Shown here one piece after another: positions 11,532-19,470 of a stretch of DNA of 41,230 bases; the stretch's first letter is position 1, and each line of letters starts with the position of its first letter. The stretch is taken from contig JACPUE010000008.1 in NCBI GenBank assembly GCA_016192425.1, positions 1-41,230 of the forward strand. The letters are read 5' to 3'. The stretch is from Burkholderiales bacterium (GTDB taxonomy: Bacteria > Pseudomonadota > Gammaproteobacteria > Burkholderiales > Burkholderiaceae_C). Both the position numbers and the translations under genes were made by a program. A model generated the notes under the pieces. It was not told the DNA's origin. It worked only from the letters and a program-made list of their open reading frames with translations, and did not search any database.

Positions 11532-12887
11532 ATGGGGTTTCTGGTGTCTCTGCGCGGCGCACTGGCTGCGCTGCTGTGCCTGCTGCTGTTGCAGCATGGC
11601 GCCGCCGTGCAGGCCAAAAACCAGGCCAGCCCCACCAAGGTGCGCGCCGCAGCGCCGCATGGCGCGCATTCCAAGGCTGCGCCACGCAGCACCCAGGCCG
11701 CGCGCAAGGCCCAGGCTGCGCAGCACAACAAGAAGCCCCGCCCTGCCACCGTACCCACGCCCCCCGCCCTGCGCGACGGCCAGGCCGAGGAGCGCCTGCT
11801 GCAGGTGCTGGAGCTCACGCGCCAGGGCCAGACGCGCGAAGCGCTGGCCAAAGCCGAGCGCCTGGCGCGTGACTACCCCCACTTCCAGCTCGCCCAGCTT
11901 GCCCTGGGCGACCTGCTGGCCGCCCGCACCCGCCCGCTGCAGCAGCCAGGCGACGTGCCCATCACCCTGCATGCCGAGGCCCGCACCACGCTGCAAGACC
12001 TGCGCACCGAGCTGCAACGCCGCGTGCAAGCCCACGGCGCCCGCCCTGCGCAGCAGAACGTGCCCTCGCAGTTCCTGGAACTGGCCCCGCGCTACCGCCA
12101 CGCCATTGCGGTGGATACCTCGCGCTCACGCCTGTATCTGTTCGAGAACACGCCGCAGGGCCTGCGCCTGGTGGCCGACTATTACGCCTCGGTAGGCAAG
12201 CTGGGCATCGAAAAATCGGTGGAAGGCGACCAGCGCACCCCGCTGGGCGTGTACTTCATCACCAGCCGCCTGGACCCGGCCACACTGCGCGACTTTTACG
12301 GCGCCGGGGCCCTGCCGCTGAACTACCCCAACCCGCTGGACCAGCTGCGGGGCAAGACCGGCAGCGGCATCTGGCTGCACGGCACGCCGCCCGAGCAATT
12401 CGCCCGCGCACCGCAGGCCACCGACGGCTGCGTGGCCCTGGCCAACCCCGACCTCGAACGCCTGCTGCGCACCGTGGAGCCGCGCACCACACCCGTGGTC
12501 ATCGCACGCCAGCTCGACTGGGTGGCGCCGCACAGCGTGCAGGCAGAACACAAAGCCTTCGAGGCCGCGCTGGACGGCTGGCGCAATGCCAAGACCGCAG
12601 GCGACATGCAGCGCCTGATGACCTTCTATGCCCCCGACTTCCAGGGCCAGCGCAAGGCCACCCTGGCCCAATGGGCCACCGAACTGCACGCCGAAACCCA
12701 GGCCCTGCGCGGGCGCGAGATCGAGCTCAAGGACAAGGCCATCCTGCGCTGGACCGACAGCATGGACACCATGGTGGTCACCTTTGGCGAGGTGGCTTCC
12801 GGGTCGCGCACCGGCCCCATCAAACGCCAGTTCTGGGCCCGCCGAGGCAAGCACTGGCAGATCATTTATGAAGGAGTGATTGGATGA
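11532..12887 (+). CDS. L,D-transpeptidase (YkuD family) with NTF2-like C-terminal domain
   Basis: 451 residues from the ATG at 11532; a TTG at 11517 in the same frame is the alternative. A signal sequence ([18 protein letters not shown]) is followed by a basic Ala-rich linker. The YkuD domain, about residues 185-340, has the motif [11 protein letters not shown] and the catalytic segment [12 protein letters not shown] (a GCVAL variant of SxGCxR, with Cys as nucleophile). Family members form or remodel 3-3 peptidoglycan crosslinks or attach proteins to the wall. The C-terminal region ([20 protein letters not shown] ... [11 protein letters not shown]) resembles the end of the preceding protein. 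The stop overlaps the ppiA start (ATGA), indicating translational coupling. Confidence 0.88.
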   Translation: MGFLVSLRGALAALLCLLLLQHGAAVQAKNQASPTKVRAAAPHGAHSKAAPRSTQAARKAQAAQHNKKPRPATVPTPPALRDGQAEERLLQVLELTRQGQTREALAKAERLARDYPHFQLAQLALGDLLAARTRPLQQPGDVPITLHAEARTTLQDLRTELQRRVQAHGARPAQQNVPSQFLELAPRYRHAIAVDTSRSRLYLFENTPQGLRLVADYYASVGKLGIEKSVEGDQRTPLGVYFITSRLDPATLRDFYGAGALPLNYPNPLDQLRGKTGSGIWLHGTPPEQFARAPQATDGCVALANPDLERLLRTVEPRTTPVVIARQLDWVAPHSVQAEHKAFEAALDGWRNAKTAGDMQRLMTFYAPDFQGQRKATLAQWATELHAETQALRGREIELKDKAILRWTDSMDTMVVTFGEVASGSRTGPIKRQFWARRGKHWQIIYEGVIG

Positions 12888-13465
12888 TTTCCAGAAGAAA
12901 GACGGCTCTAGCGCTTGCCAGCATTGCCGCAGCAGCTACTATTTTCATAGCACCCGTACATGCCCAGACGGCCCCCCGCGTCAAGCTCGCCACCAGCATG
13001 GGCGACATCGTGGTCGAACTCAACCCCGCCAAGGCGCCCAAGACGGTGGAGAACTTCCTGCAGTACGTGGCCGACAAGCACTACGACGGCACTATCTTCC
13101 ACCGCGTGATCGACGGCTTCATGGTCCAGGGCGGCGGCTTCACGGCCGACATGCAGCAAAAGCCCACCAAGGCGCCGATCCCGCTGGAGGCCGCCAACGG
13201 CCTGAAGAACGACACCTACACCATCGCCATGGCACGCACGGGCAACCCCCATTCCGCCACGGCACAGTTCTTCATCAATGTGAAGGACAATGCCATGCTC
13301 AACGCGCCCCAGCCTGACGGCCACGGCTACGCCGTGTTCGGCAAGGTGGTCTCGGGCACCGAGGTCGTGGACAAGATCAAGGGCGTGCCCACGGGCAACA
13401 AGGGCCCGTTCCAGAACGTGCCCACCACGCCTGTCACCATCACCTCGGCCACGCTGTTGAAGTAA
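12884..13465 (+). CDS. ppiA: periplasmic peptidyl-prolyl cis-trans isomerase (cyclophilin)
   Basis: 193 residues. A strong AAGGAG site lies 7 nt before the ATG. The signal peptide, residues 1 to about 28, ends PVHAQ. The cyclophilin fold follows with [35 protein letters not shown] and [18 protein letters not shown]. It would catalyse proline isomerisation in the periplasm. The hydrophobic core of the signal peptide (residues 7-23, [16 protein letters not shown]) is encoded by a reverse-oriented copy of the dispersed repeat at 12903-12952. The gene is coupled to the preceding L,D-transpeptidase gene and followed after 23 bp by its cytoplasmic paralogue. Confidence 0.94.
   Translation: MISRRKTALALASIAAAATIFIAPVHAQTAPRVKLATSMGDIVVELNPAKAPKTVENFLQYVADKHYDGTIFHRVIDGFMVQGGGFTADMQQKPTKAPIPLEAANGLKNDTYTIAMARTGNPHSATAQFFINVKDNAMLNAPQPDGHGYAVFGKVVSGTEVVDKIKGVPTGNKGPFQNVPTTPVTITSATLLK
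12903..12952 (-). repeat. dispersed repeat copy 3, encoding the ppiA signal-peptide core
   Basis: On the minus strand it reads TGCTATGAAAATAGTAGCTG, then GCAATGCTGGCAAGCGCTAG and AGCC. This is the same order of blocks as the free copies. The tail diverges. The plus strand of this copy is the coding strand of ppiA and has no stop in that frame. Confidence 0.78.
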
Positions 13466-13488
13466 GCCATTTTCTGAAGGAACCTGCC

Positions 13489-13995
13489 ATGAGCAACCCC
13501 CAAGTCGAACTGCACATCACCGGCTACGGTGTCATCACCCTCGAACTCGACGCCGAGAAAGCCCCCAAGTCCACGCAGAACTTCCTGTCCTACGTGAACA
13601 AGGGCCACTACAACAACACCGTCTTCCACCGCGTGATCCCCGGCTTCATGATCCAGGGCGGCGGCTTCGAGCCCGGCATGAACCAGAAGGGCACCGACGC
13701 CCCCATCGAGAACGAAGCCAAGAACGGCCTGAAGAACGCCAACTACACCGTCGCCATGGCCCGCACCAGCGACCCGCACTCGGCCACAGCGCAGTTCTTC
13801 ATCAACGTGGCCGACAACGGCTTCCTGAACCACACCGCCCCCAGCGCCCAGGGCTGGGGCTACGCCGTGTTCGGCAAGGTGATCTCGGGCACCGAGGTGG
13901 TGGACAAGATCAAGGCCGTCAAGACCGGCCGCAAGGGCTTCCACGACGACGTGCCCAAGGACGATGTGGTGATCGAAAAAGCGGTCGCCCTCTGA
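13489..13995 (+). CDS. ppiB: cytoplasmic peptidyl-prolyl cis-trans isomerase B
   Basis: 168 residues without a signal peptide, so cytoplasmic. Motifs are [39 protein letters not shown] and [17 protein letters not shown]. It is closely similar to the preceding PpiA, suggesting an old tandem duplication with different targeting. An AAGGAA ribosome binding site precedes the ATG. lpxH starts 16 bp downstream. Confidence 0.95.
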   Translation: MSNPQVELHITGYGVITLELDAEKAPKSTQNFLSYVNKGHYNNTVFHRVIPGFMIQGGGFEPGMNQKGTDAPIENEAKNGLKNANYTVAMARTSDPHSATAQFFINVADNGFLNHTAPSAQGWGYAVFGKVISGTEVVDKIKAVKTGRKGFHDDVPKDDVVIEKAVAL

Positions 13996-14011
13996 TCTGA
14001 CAACGATCACC

Positions 14012-14791
14012 GTGACCCCGACCGTGCCCCGGTTCGAGGAGCTGGCCGCTCCTTCGCACTGGCGCACGGTCGATTTTCTTTCCGACCTGCACCTGCAGGC
14101 CAGCGAGCCCGCCACCGTGGCAGCGTGGCAGAACTACCTGCAGACCACGCCGGCCGATGCACTCTTCATCCTGGGCGATCTGTTCGAGGTCTGGGTCGGC
14201 GACGACGCCATCGGGGAACCCGGCAGCTTCGAGGCCCAGGCCTGCGCCGCACTGCAGGCCGCCGCACAGCGCATGGACGTGCACTTCATGCACGGCAACC
14301 GCGACTTTCTCGCCGGGCCTGCCTTCCTGCGCCACTGCGGCATCACCGGCCTGCAGGACCCCGCCGTGCTCGGCTTCGGTGGCCAGCGCATCGTGCTGAG
14401 CCACGGCGACCTGCTGTGCCTGGAGGATGTGGACTACCAGCGTTTCCGCCTGCAGGCCCGCAGCGCGCAGTGGCAAGAGCGCTTCCTCGCGCAGCCCCTG
14501 GCGCAGCGCCGCGCGCAGGCACGCGGCATTCGCGCCGAGAGCGAAGCACGCAAGCAGTCCGGCGCGGTGTACGCCGACGTGGACGGCCCCGCCGCCATCG
14601 CCTGGCTGCAGGCAGCCCACGCCACCACCCTGGTCCACGGCCACACCCACCGCCCCGCCACGCACACCCTGGCGCCAGGATTGCGCCGCGTGGTGCTGAG
14701 CGACTGGGACGCCGCCGCCCACCCGCCGCGCGCCGATGTGCTGCGCCTCACGCCCCAGGGCTTGGAACGCATCGCCATCGCCCCCACCTGA
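14012..14791 (+). CDS. lpxH: UDP-2,3-diacylglucosamine diphosphatase
   Basis: 259 residues. It hydrolyses UDP-2,3-diacylglucosamine to lipid X in lipid A synthesis, at the inner face of the membrane. The calcineurin-type metal motifs are all present: FLSDLHL, LGDLFEVWVGDD, HGNRDF, LSHGDLLC and LVHGHTHRP. The start is GTG at 14012; the family core starts at about residue 19. It lies between ppiB and mtfA in a tightly packed operon. Confidence 0.95.
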   Translation: MTPTVPRFEELAAPSHWRTVDFLSDLHLQASEPATVAAWQNYLQTTPADALFILGDLFEVWVGDDAIGEPGSFEAQACAALQAAAQRMDVHFMHGNRDFLAGPAFLRHCGITGLQDPAVLGFGGQRIVLSHGDLLCLEDVDYQRFRLQARSAQWQERFLAQPLAQRRAQARGIRAESEARKQSGAVYADVDGPAAIAWLQAAHATTLVHGHTHRPATHTLAPGLRRVVLSDWDAAAHPPRADVLRLTPQGLERIAIAPT

Positions 14792-14796
14792 CGGCG

Positions 14797-15618
14797 ATGC
14801 CCGCCTTTTTGAACCGCCTGCGCAACCGCTTGCGCAGCACCCTCGCCCCCGTACCCGACATCCCGGCCGAACTCTGGCTGGAAACGCTGCGGCGCCACCC
14901 CTTCCTCGCCGCCCTGGGCCTGCCCGAACAGGCCAAGCTGCGGGCCTTGAGCGCGCTGTTCCTCGACGGCAAACAGTTCCACGGCGCGCACGGGCTGGAA
15001 GTCACCGACGCCATGGCCATCGCCATCGCCGCCCAGGCCTGCCTGCCGCTGCTGCACTGGGGCGAACCGCACGATGCGCTGGGCTGGTACGACGACTTCG
15101 TCACCATCGTCGTGCACCCCGGCGAGGCCGTGGCCCGGCGCGAGCACATGGACGAAGCCGGGGTCATGCACCGCTACACCGAAGTGCTGGCGGGTGAAGC
15201 CATGGAACGCGGCCCGGTAATGCTGAGCTGGCAGCATGTGGAGGATGCAGCGCACAACGCCCAGCACGGCAGCAACGTGGTGGTGCACGAGTTTGTGCAC
15301 AAGCTGGACATGCGCAGCGGCCACGCCAACGGCTGCCCGCCCCTACCCGCAGGCTTCCTGGGCACCCACAGCGCCCGCGCCGCGCACGAGGCCTGGTGGG
15401 CCGCCTGGGAACCGGCCTACCAGCATTTCCGCGAGACCGTCATCAAGGCCGAGCGTTTTGGCACCGAATGGCCCTGGCTGGATGCCTATGGCGCCACCGC
15501 TCCTGCGGAGTTCTTCGCGGTGGCCTGCGAGGCCTACTTTGTGAACCGCGAGCGGTTTGCGCTGGAGTTTCCAGGGTTGGTGCCGGTGCTGGATGCGTTC
15601 TTTCGGCCTGGGGGCTGA
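14797..15618 (+). CDS. mtfA: zinc-dependent peptidase, MtfA family (M90)
   Basis: 273 residues. The zinc site HEFVHKLDM (HExxH) follows NVVVHE. The downstream acid lies in APAEFFAVACEAYF, the usual third-ligand region. Other family features are ALFLDGKQFHGAHGLEVTD near residue 50 and GWYDDFVTIVVHPGE. In E. coli MtfA cleaves peptides and binds the repressor Mlc; that regulatory role need not hold here. The ATG lies 5 bp after the lpxH stop, so it is the last gene of this operon. The stop codon touches a copy of the dispersed repeat. Confidence 0.93.
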   Translation: MPAFLNRLRNRLRSTLAPVPDIPAELWLETLRRHPFLAALGLPEQAKLRALSALFLDGKQFHGAHGLEVTDAMAIAIAAQACLPLLHWGEPHDALGWYDDFVTIVVHPGEAVARREHMDEAGVMHRYTEVLAGEAMERGPVMLSWQHVEDAAHNAQHGSNVVVHEFVHKLDMRSGHANGCPPLPAGFLGTHSARAAHEAWWAAWEPAYQHFRETVIKAERFGTEWPWLDAYGATAPAEFFAVACEAYFVNRERFALEFPGLVPVLDAFFRPGG

Positions 15619-15687
15619 TTTTCGTGTTCTAACTTGGCTCTAACGCTTACTGATATTGCGGTGGTAGCTATGCTTTTTATAGCTGCC
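15618..15687 (-). repeat. dispersed repeat copy 4, downstream of mtfA
   Basis: On the minus strand it reads AGCTATAAAAAGCATAGCT, then CCACCGCAATATCAGTAAGC, GTTAGAGCCAAGTT. Same block order as the other copies. It starts on the last base of the mtfA stop codon and lies just left of the large inverted-repeat element. Confidence 0.78.
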
Positions 15688-15693
15688 GCTGTG

Positions 15694-16178
15694 CTTTTGG
15701 TGAGGGTGGAGGCCGGGTCTCGCCCCGGCGGGCGACTCACTTTCTTTCGCTTCGCCGAAAGAAAGTAAGCAAAGAAAGGGCGACCCTGCAGGCTGCGTCC
15801 CTCCGCTTCGCTGCGGGCAACCTGCGGTGCTCGCGGCCAGCGGGGTCTCGCTCGAACTCGCGCCTGCGGCGCTCAGACAATCGCGAGCCCTGATCCGCTG
15901 GCCGCTGCGCTCCTCGGCGCATCCTGAAGGGAGGGTGCCAGCCCAACGGGCCATCGCTGCGCTCGGCCCCCAAGGTCGCAGGCGCTGCGCGCCGCGCACG
16001 CCAGGCCGAGCGCAGCGATGGCCCGTGTGGATTGCGGCCTTCAAACCCCTTCTGGCTGCGCCTGCGGCGGGGTCGCAGACTGTGGGTCGCCTTTTCTTTG
16101 GTGACTTTCTTTTGGCGAAGCAAAAGAAAGTTACTGCGCCGCCGGGCGCACATCCCGGCCAGCCACCCTCAGCAAAAA
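15694..16178. repeat. nested inverted-repeat element without genes
   Basis: The gene-free stretch 15619-16197 is mostly this element. Its ends, about 15694-15800 and 16070-16178, are imperfect inverted repeats of roughly 105 bp. Shared blocks include TGAGGGTGG, GGCCGGG, ACTTTCTTT, GCTTCGCC, AAAGAAAGT and AAGAAA(A/G)GGCGACCC. Each end also contains its own hairpin: 15739-15766 (11-bp arms ACTTTCTTTCG) and 16104-16131 (11-bp arms ACTTTCTTTTG). Between them is a perfect 22-bp inverted repeat at 15947-15968 and 16004-16025. I see no transposase, target duplication or credible ORF. It could be a non-autonomous mobile element or a structured bidirectional end for mtfA and aceE. Confidence 0.75.
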
Positions 16179-16197
16179 CCTACCAGCAAAGCACCCA

Positions 16198-18888
16198 TCA
16201 GCAAGCCGCCAACGCCGCCCGCACCACCGCCGCCGCATCCACCCCAAAAAACGCCCGCAATGCCGCCCGCGTATCGCTGCGCCCAAACCCATCGGTCCCC
16301 AGCGTGATGAAGCGACGCCCCGACGGCACGAAGGCACGCACCGTCTCGGGCACCGCGCGCACATAGTCGGTGGCGGCAATCACCGGCCCCTGCGTTCCCG
16401 CAAGTTGCTGCGTCAACCAAGGCACGCCAGGCTCGGCCTCGCCCGCCAGCGCGCGCTGCTCGCAGGCCACACCGTCGCGGGCCAGTTCGCTCCAGCTGGT
16501 CACGCTGAGCACGGTGACCTCCACACCCTCCGCAGCCAGCAGTTCAGCAGCCTTGACCACCTCGGTGAGGATGGCGCCGGAGCCCAGCAGGGTCACCGAT
16601 TTTTGGGATGAAATCGGCTCTCCACGCCCGTCCATCAAGCGCGAATAGCTATTGAATTGATAGCATCCACGCAGCACCCCCTCATGCACACCAGGCGGCA
16701 GATCGGGCTGGGCGTAGTTCTCGTTCATCAGCGTGACGTAGTAGAAAACGTCGCGCTGCTCGGTCACCATCTCGCGCATGCCGGCGTCCACGATCACGGC
16801 CATCTCGCCCGCGTAGGCCGGGTCGTAGGCCTTGCAGTTGGGGATGGTGGCCGCTACCAGGTGGCTGCTGCCGTCCTGGTGCTGCAGGCCTTCGCCGCCC
16901 AGCGTGGTGCGGCCCGAGGTAGCGCCCAGCAGGAAGCCGCGCGCGCGCTGGTCGGCGGCGGCCCAGATGGCGTCGCCCACGCGCTGGAAGCCGAACATGG
17001 AGTAGTAGATGTAGAACGGCAGCATGGCCAGGCCGTGCACGCTGTAGCTGGTGGCCGCCGCCGTCCAGCTGGCGATGGCCCCGGCCTCGCTGATGCCTTC
17101 TTCGAGGATCTGTCCGTCCAGCGCCTCGCGGTAGCTCAGCACCGAGCCAATGTCCTCGGGCGCGTAACGCTGGCCCACGCTGCTGTAGATGCCGACCTGC
17201 TTGAACAGGTTGGCCATGCCGAAGGTGCGCGCCTCGTCGGCCACGATGGGCACGATGCGCGGGCCGAGCGCAGTGTCCTTGAGCAGCGTGCCCAGCATGC
17301 GCACGAAGGCCATGGTGGTGCTCATCTCCTTGCCATCGGCCGCCAGCGCGAACTGCGCGTAGCTGGCAATGGGCGGCACGGGCAGCGCGTCGCACGCCGT
17401 CTCGCGCCGGGGCAGGTAGCCGCCCAGTTGCTGGCGGTGGCGGCGCAGGTACTGCATTTCGGCGCTGTCTTCCTGCGGCTTGTAGAAGGCCAGGCCGGTG
17501 GCCTGCGCGTCGCTGAGCGGCAGGTTGAAGCGGTTGCGGAATTCGATGAGGTCACCGTCGTCCAGCTTTTTCTGGCTGTGCGTGGTCATCTTGCCCTGGC
17601 CCGCCGCGCCCATGCCGTAGCCCTTCTTGGTGTGGGCCAGGATGACGGTGGGCTGGCCCTTGTGGGCGGCGGCTGCGGCATAGGCGGCGTGGATCTTCAC
17701 CAGGTCGTGCCCGCCGCGCTTGAGGCGGTCGATCTGCTCGTCCGTCATGCCCTGGGCCAGCGCAGCCAACTCAGGGTTCTGGCCGAAGAAGTTGTCGCGG
17801 TTGAAGCGGCCGTCCTTGGCGGCGAAGGTCTGCATCTGGCCGTCCACCGTGCCTTCGAGCGTGCGCACCAGCGCGCCGGTGAGGTCGCGGGCGAACAGGC
17901 CGTCCCAGTCGCTGCCCCAGACGAGCTTGACCACGTTCCAGCCCGCGCCAGCGAACAGGCGCTCCAGCTCGTCGATGATGCGGCCGTTGCCGCGCACCGG
18001 GCCGTCCAGGCGCTGCAGGTTGCAGTTGACCACCCAGACCAGGTTGTCCAGTCCCTCGCGCGCGGCGAGCGTCAGCGCGCTCATGCTCTCGGGCTCGTCC
18101 ATCTCGCCATCGCCGAACACGCCCCACACGCGCCGCATCGCGGTGCGTCCTTCTGTGTCTTTGCGGCCAGCGCAGTCCAGCAGTCCGCGGTGCGTGAGGT
18201 AGCGCATGAAGCGCGCGTGGTAGATGCTGCTGATGGGACCGATGCCCATGGAGCCCGTGGGGAACTGCCAGAAATCGGGCATGAGCCAGGGATGCGGGTA
18301 GCTGCTGAGGCCGCGCGCACCCACGCCAGGCGCGGTGATTTCCTGGCGGTAGTGCATGAGGTCCTGCTCGCTCAAACGCCCTTCAAGGAAGGCGCGCGCG
18401 TACACGCCCGGCGCGCTGTGCGGCTGGAAGAACACCAGGTCGCCCCGGTGCTGGCCCGCGCTCAGGCCCTCGCGGGCGTGGAAGAAGTGGTTAAAGCCGG
18501 TCTCGAACAGGTCGGCCGCGCTGGCGTAGCTGGCGATGTGGCCGCCCAGTTCGCCATAGGCCTGGTTGGCGCGCACCACCATGGCCAGCGCGTTCCAACG
18601 CATGATGGACGCGAGCCGCTCTTCGATGGCCAGGTCGCCGGGGAAAACGCCCTGGTCCTGCACGGCCACGGTGTTCACATACGGCGTGTTCAGGCCCGGC
18701 TGCCAGCCCACGCGCTGGGCGCGTGCCATGCGCGCCAGTTCATCGAGCACGAAGCGCGCGCGCTCGGGGCCTTCGGTGGCCACCAGGGCGAGGAAGGCCT
18801 CGCGCCACTCGGCGGTTTCCTGGGGGTCGGTGTCCTCGGGCAAGCCTGCGGGGCGCACGAGGGCCTGGGGTGGGATGGGTGCATTCAT
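16198..18888 (-). CDS. homodimeric E1 of a 2-oxoacid dehydrogenase (AceE/MdeB type)
   Basis: 896 residues from the ATG at 18886-18888 (a GTG three codons earlier is possible). It is a thiamine-diphosphate E1 of the AceE type. Motifs are GDGEMDEPESMSA, LVWVVNCNLQRLDGPVRGNG, QHQDGSSHL and YYVTLMNENYAQP. No E2 or E3 gene is nearby, unlike a usual pyruvate dehydrogenase operon. Its neighbour is methionine gamma-lyase, which makes 2-oxobutyrate, so by analogy with mdeB of Pseudomonas putida it may oxidise 2-oxobutyrate to propionyl-CoA. That role is inference; pyruvate remains possible. Residues about 741-764 (QFNSYSRLMDGRGEPIS and flanks) are encoded by a dispersed-repeat copy and seem about ten residues longer than in E. 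coli AceE. Confidence 0.88.
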   Translation of the reverse strand: MNAPIPPQALVRPAGLPEDTDPQETAEWREAFLALVATEGPERARFVLDELARMARAQRVGWQPGLNTPYVNTVAVQDQGVFPGDLAIEERLASIMRWNALAMVVRANQAYGELGGHIASYASAADLFETGFNHFFHAREGLSAGQHRGDLVFFQPHSAPGVYARAFLEGRLSEQDLMHYRQEITAPGVGARGLSSYPHPWLMPDFWQFPTGSMGIGPISSIYHARFMRYLTHRGLLDCAGRKDTEGRTAMRRVWGVFGDGEMDEPESMSALTLAAREGLDNLVWVVNCNLQRLDGPVRGNGRIIDELERLFAGAGWNVVKLVWGSDWDGLFARDLTGALVRTLEGTVDGQMQTFAAKDGRFNRDNFFGQNPELAALAQGMTDEQIDRLKRGGHDLVKIHAAYAAAAAHKGQPTVILAHTKKGYGMGAAGQGKMTTHSQKKLDDGDLIEFRNRFNLPLSDAQATGLAFYKPQEDSAEMQYLRRHRQQLGGYLPRRETACDALPVPPIASYAQFALAADGKEMSTTMAFVRMLGTLLKDTALGPRIVPIVADEARTFGMANLFKQVGIYSSVGQRYAPEDIGSVLSYREALDGQILEEGISEAGAIASWTAAATSYSVHGLAMLPFYIYYSMFGFQRVGDAIWAAADQRARGFLLGATSGRTTLGGEGLQHQDGSSHLVAATIPNCKAYDPAYAGEMAVIVDAGMREMVTEQRDVFYYVTLMNENYAQPDLPPGVHEGVLRGCYQFNSYSRLMDGRGEPISSQKSVTLLGSGAILTEVVKAAELLAAEGVEVTVLSVTSWSELARDGVACEQRALAGEAEPGVPWLTQQLAGTQGPVIAATDYVRAVPETVRAFVPSGRRFITLGTDGFGRSDTRAALRAFFGVDAAAVVRAALAAC
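16599..16667 (-). repeat. dispersed repeat copy 5, in frame inside the E1 gene
   Basis: On the minus strand (the coding strand) it reads GATGCTATCAATTCAATAGC, then CGCGCTTGATGGACGGGCGT, GGAGAGCCGATTTCATCCCA, AAAATCGG. All blocks of the repeat are present and no stop codon is created. Confidence 0.8.
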
Positions 18889-18990
18889 GGTCGCCACTCT
18901 ATTCCTTGGCTGGCAAAACAGGGTGCTGATTTGCGGGCAAAATCAACCGCCCGCAGCACAAAATTCCAAATCCAAAATCCAACGCAGCAT

Positions 18991-19470
18991 ATGAAGCTGG
19001 ACGCTATCGATCTGCGCATCCTGGCCGAACTGCAGGCCGATGGCGCGCTCTCCAACGTGGAGCTGGCGCGGCGCGTGCACCTGTCGCCTTCGCCCTGCCT
19101 GGCGCGTGTGAAGGCGCTGGAGGCCGCGGGCGTCATCAGCCGCTACGTGGCGCTGGCCAACGCCGCGGCGCTGGGCCTGGGGCTCAATGTGTTCATCAGC
19201 ATCAGCCTCAAAACCCAGAGCAAAGAGGCCCTGGCCGACTTCGAACGCCGCATCGCCGAGCAGGACGAGGTGATGGAGTGCTACCTCATGACCGGCGACA
19301 GCGACTACCTGCTGCGCGTGGCCGTGGCCGACATGGCGGCGCTGGAAAAGCTCATTCTGGAGCGGCTCTCGCCCATCCCGGGGGTGGAGAAGATCCGCTC
19401 CAGCTTCGCCCTCAAGCAGGTGCGCTACAAGACGGCGCTGCCGCTGCCCCAGCCGGTTGCGCGCGGCTGA
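18991..19470 (+). CDS. Lrp/AsnC family regulator, divergent from the E1 gene
   Basis: 159 residues. The N-terminal helix-turn-helix is LDAIDLRILAELQADGALSN with LARRVHLSPSPCLARVKAL. The C-terminal RAM (ligand-binding) domain includes VMECYLMTGDSDYLLRVAV and IPGVEKIRSSFALKQVRY. It is divergent from the E1 gene, with 102 bp between them. That gap holds an interrupted dyad at 18928-18944 (GATTT...AAATC arms), a possible operator. By position it most likely controls the E1 gene, perhaps responding to an amino acid. Its 3' end overlaps the 3' end of the convergent lyase gene by 59 bp. A second Lrp-type gene lies 1.3 kb away. Confidence 0.93.
   Translation: MKLDAIDLRILAELQADGALSNVELARRVHLSPSPCLARVKALEAAGVISRYVALANAAALGLGLNVFISISLKTQSKEALADFERRIAEQDEVMECYLMTGDSDYLLRVAVADMAALEKLILERLSPIPGVEKIRSSFALKQVRYKTALPLPQPVARG

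Noticed and set aside
15800-16070. Short open frames inside the inverted-repeat element
   Set aside because: They have no ribosome binding site or known motif and run through palindromic DNA on both strands.
16657-19470. 937-codon open frame on the plus strand
   Set aside because: Mostly antisense to the E1 gene. Only its last 159 codons, from 18991, are a real gene (the Lrp-type regulator).
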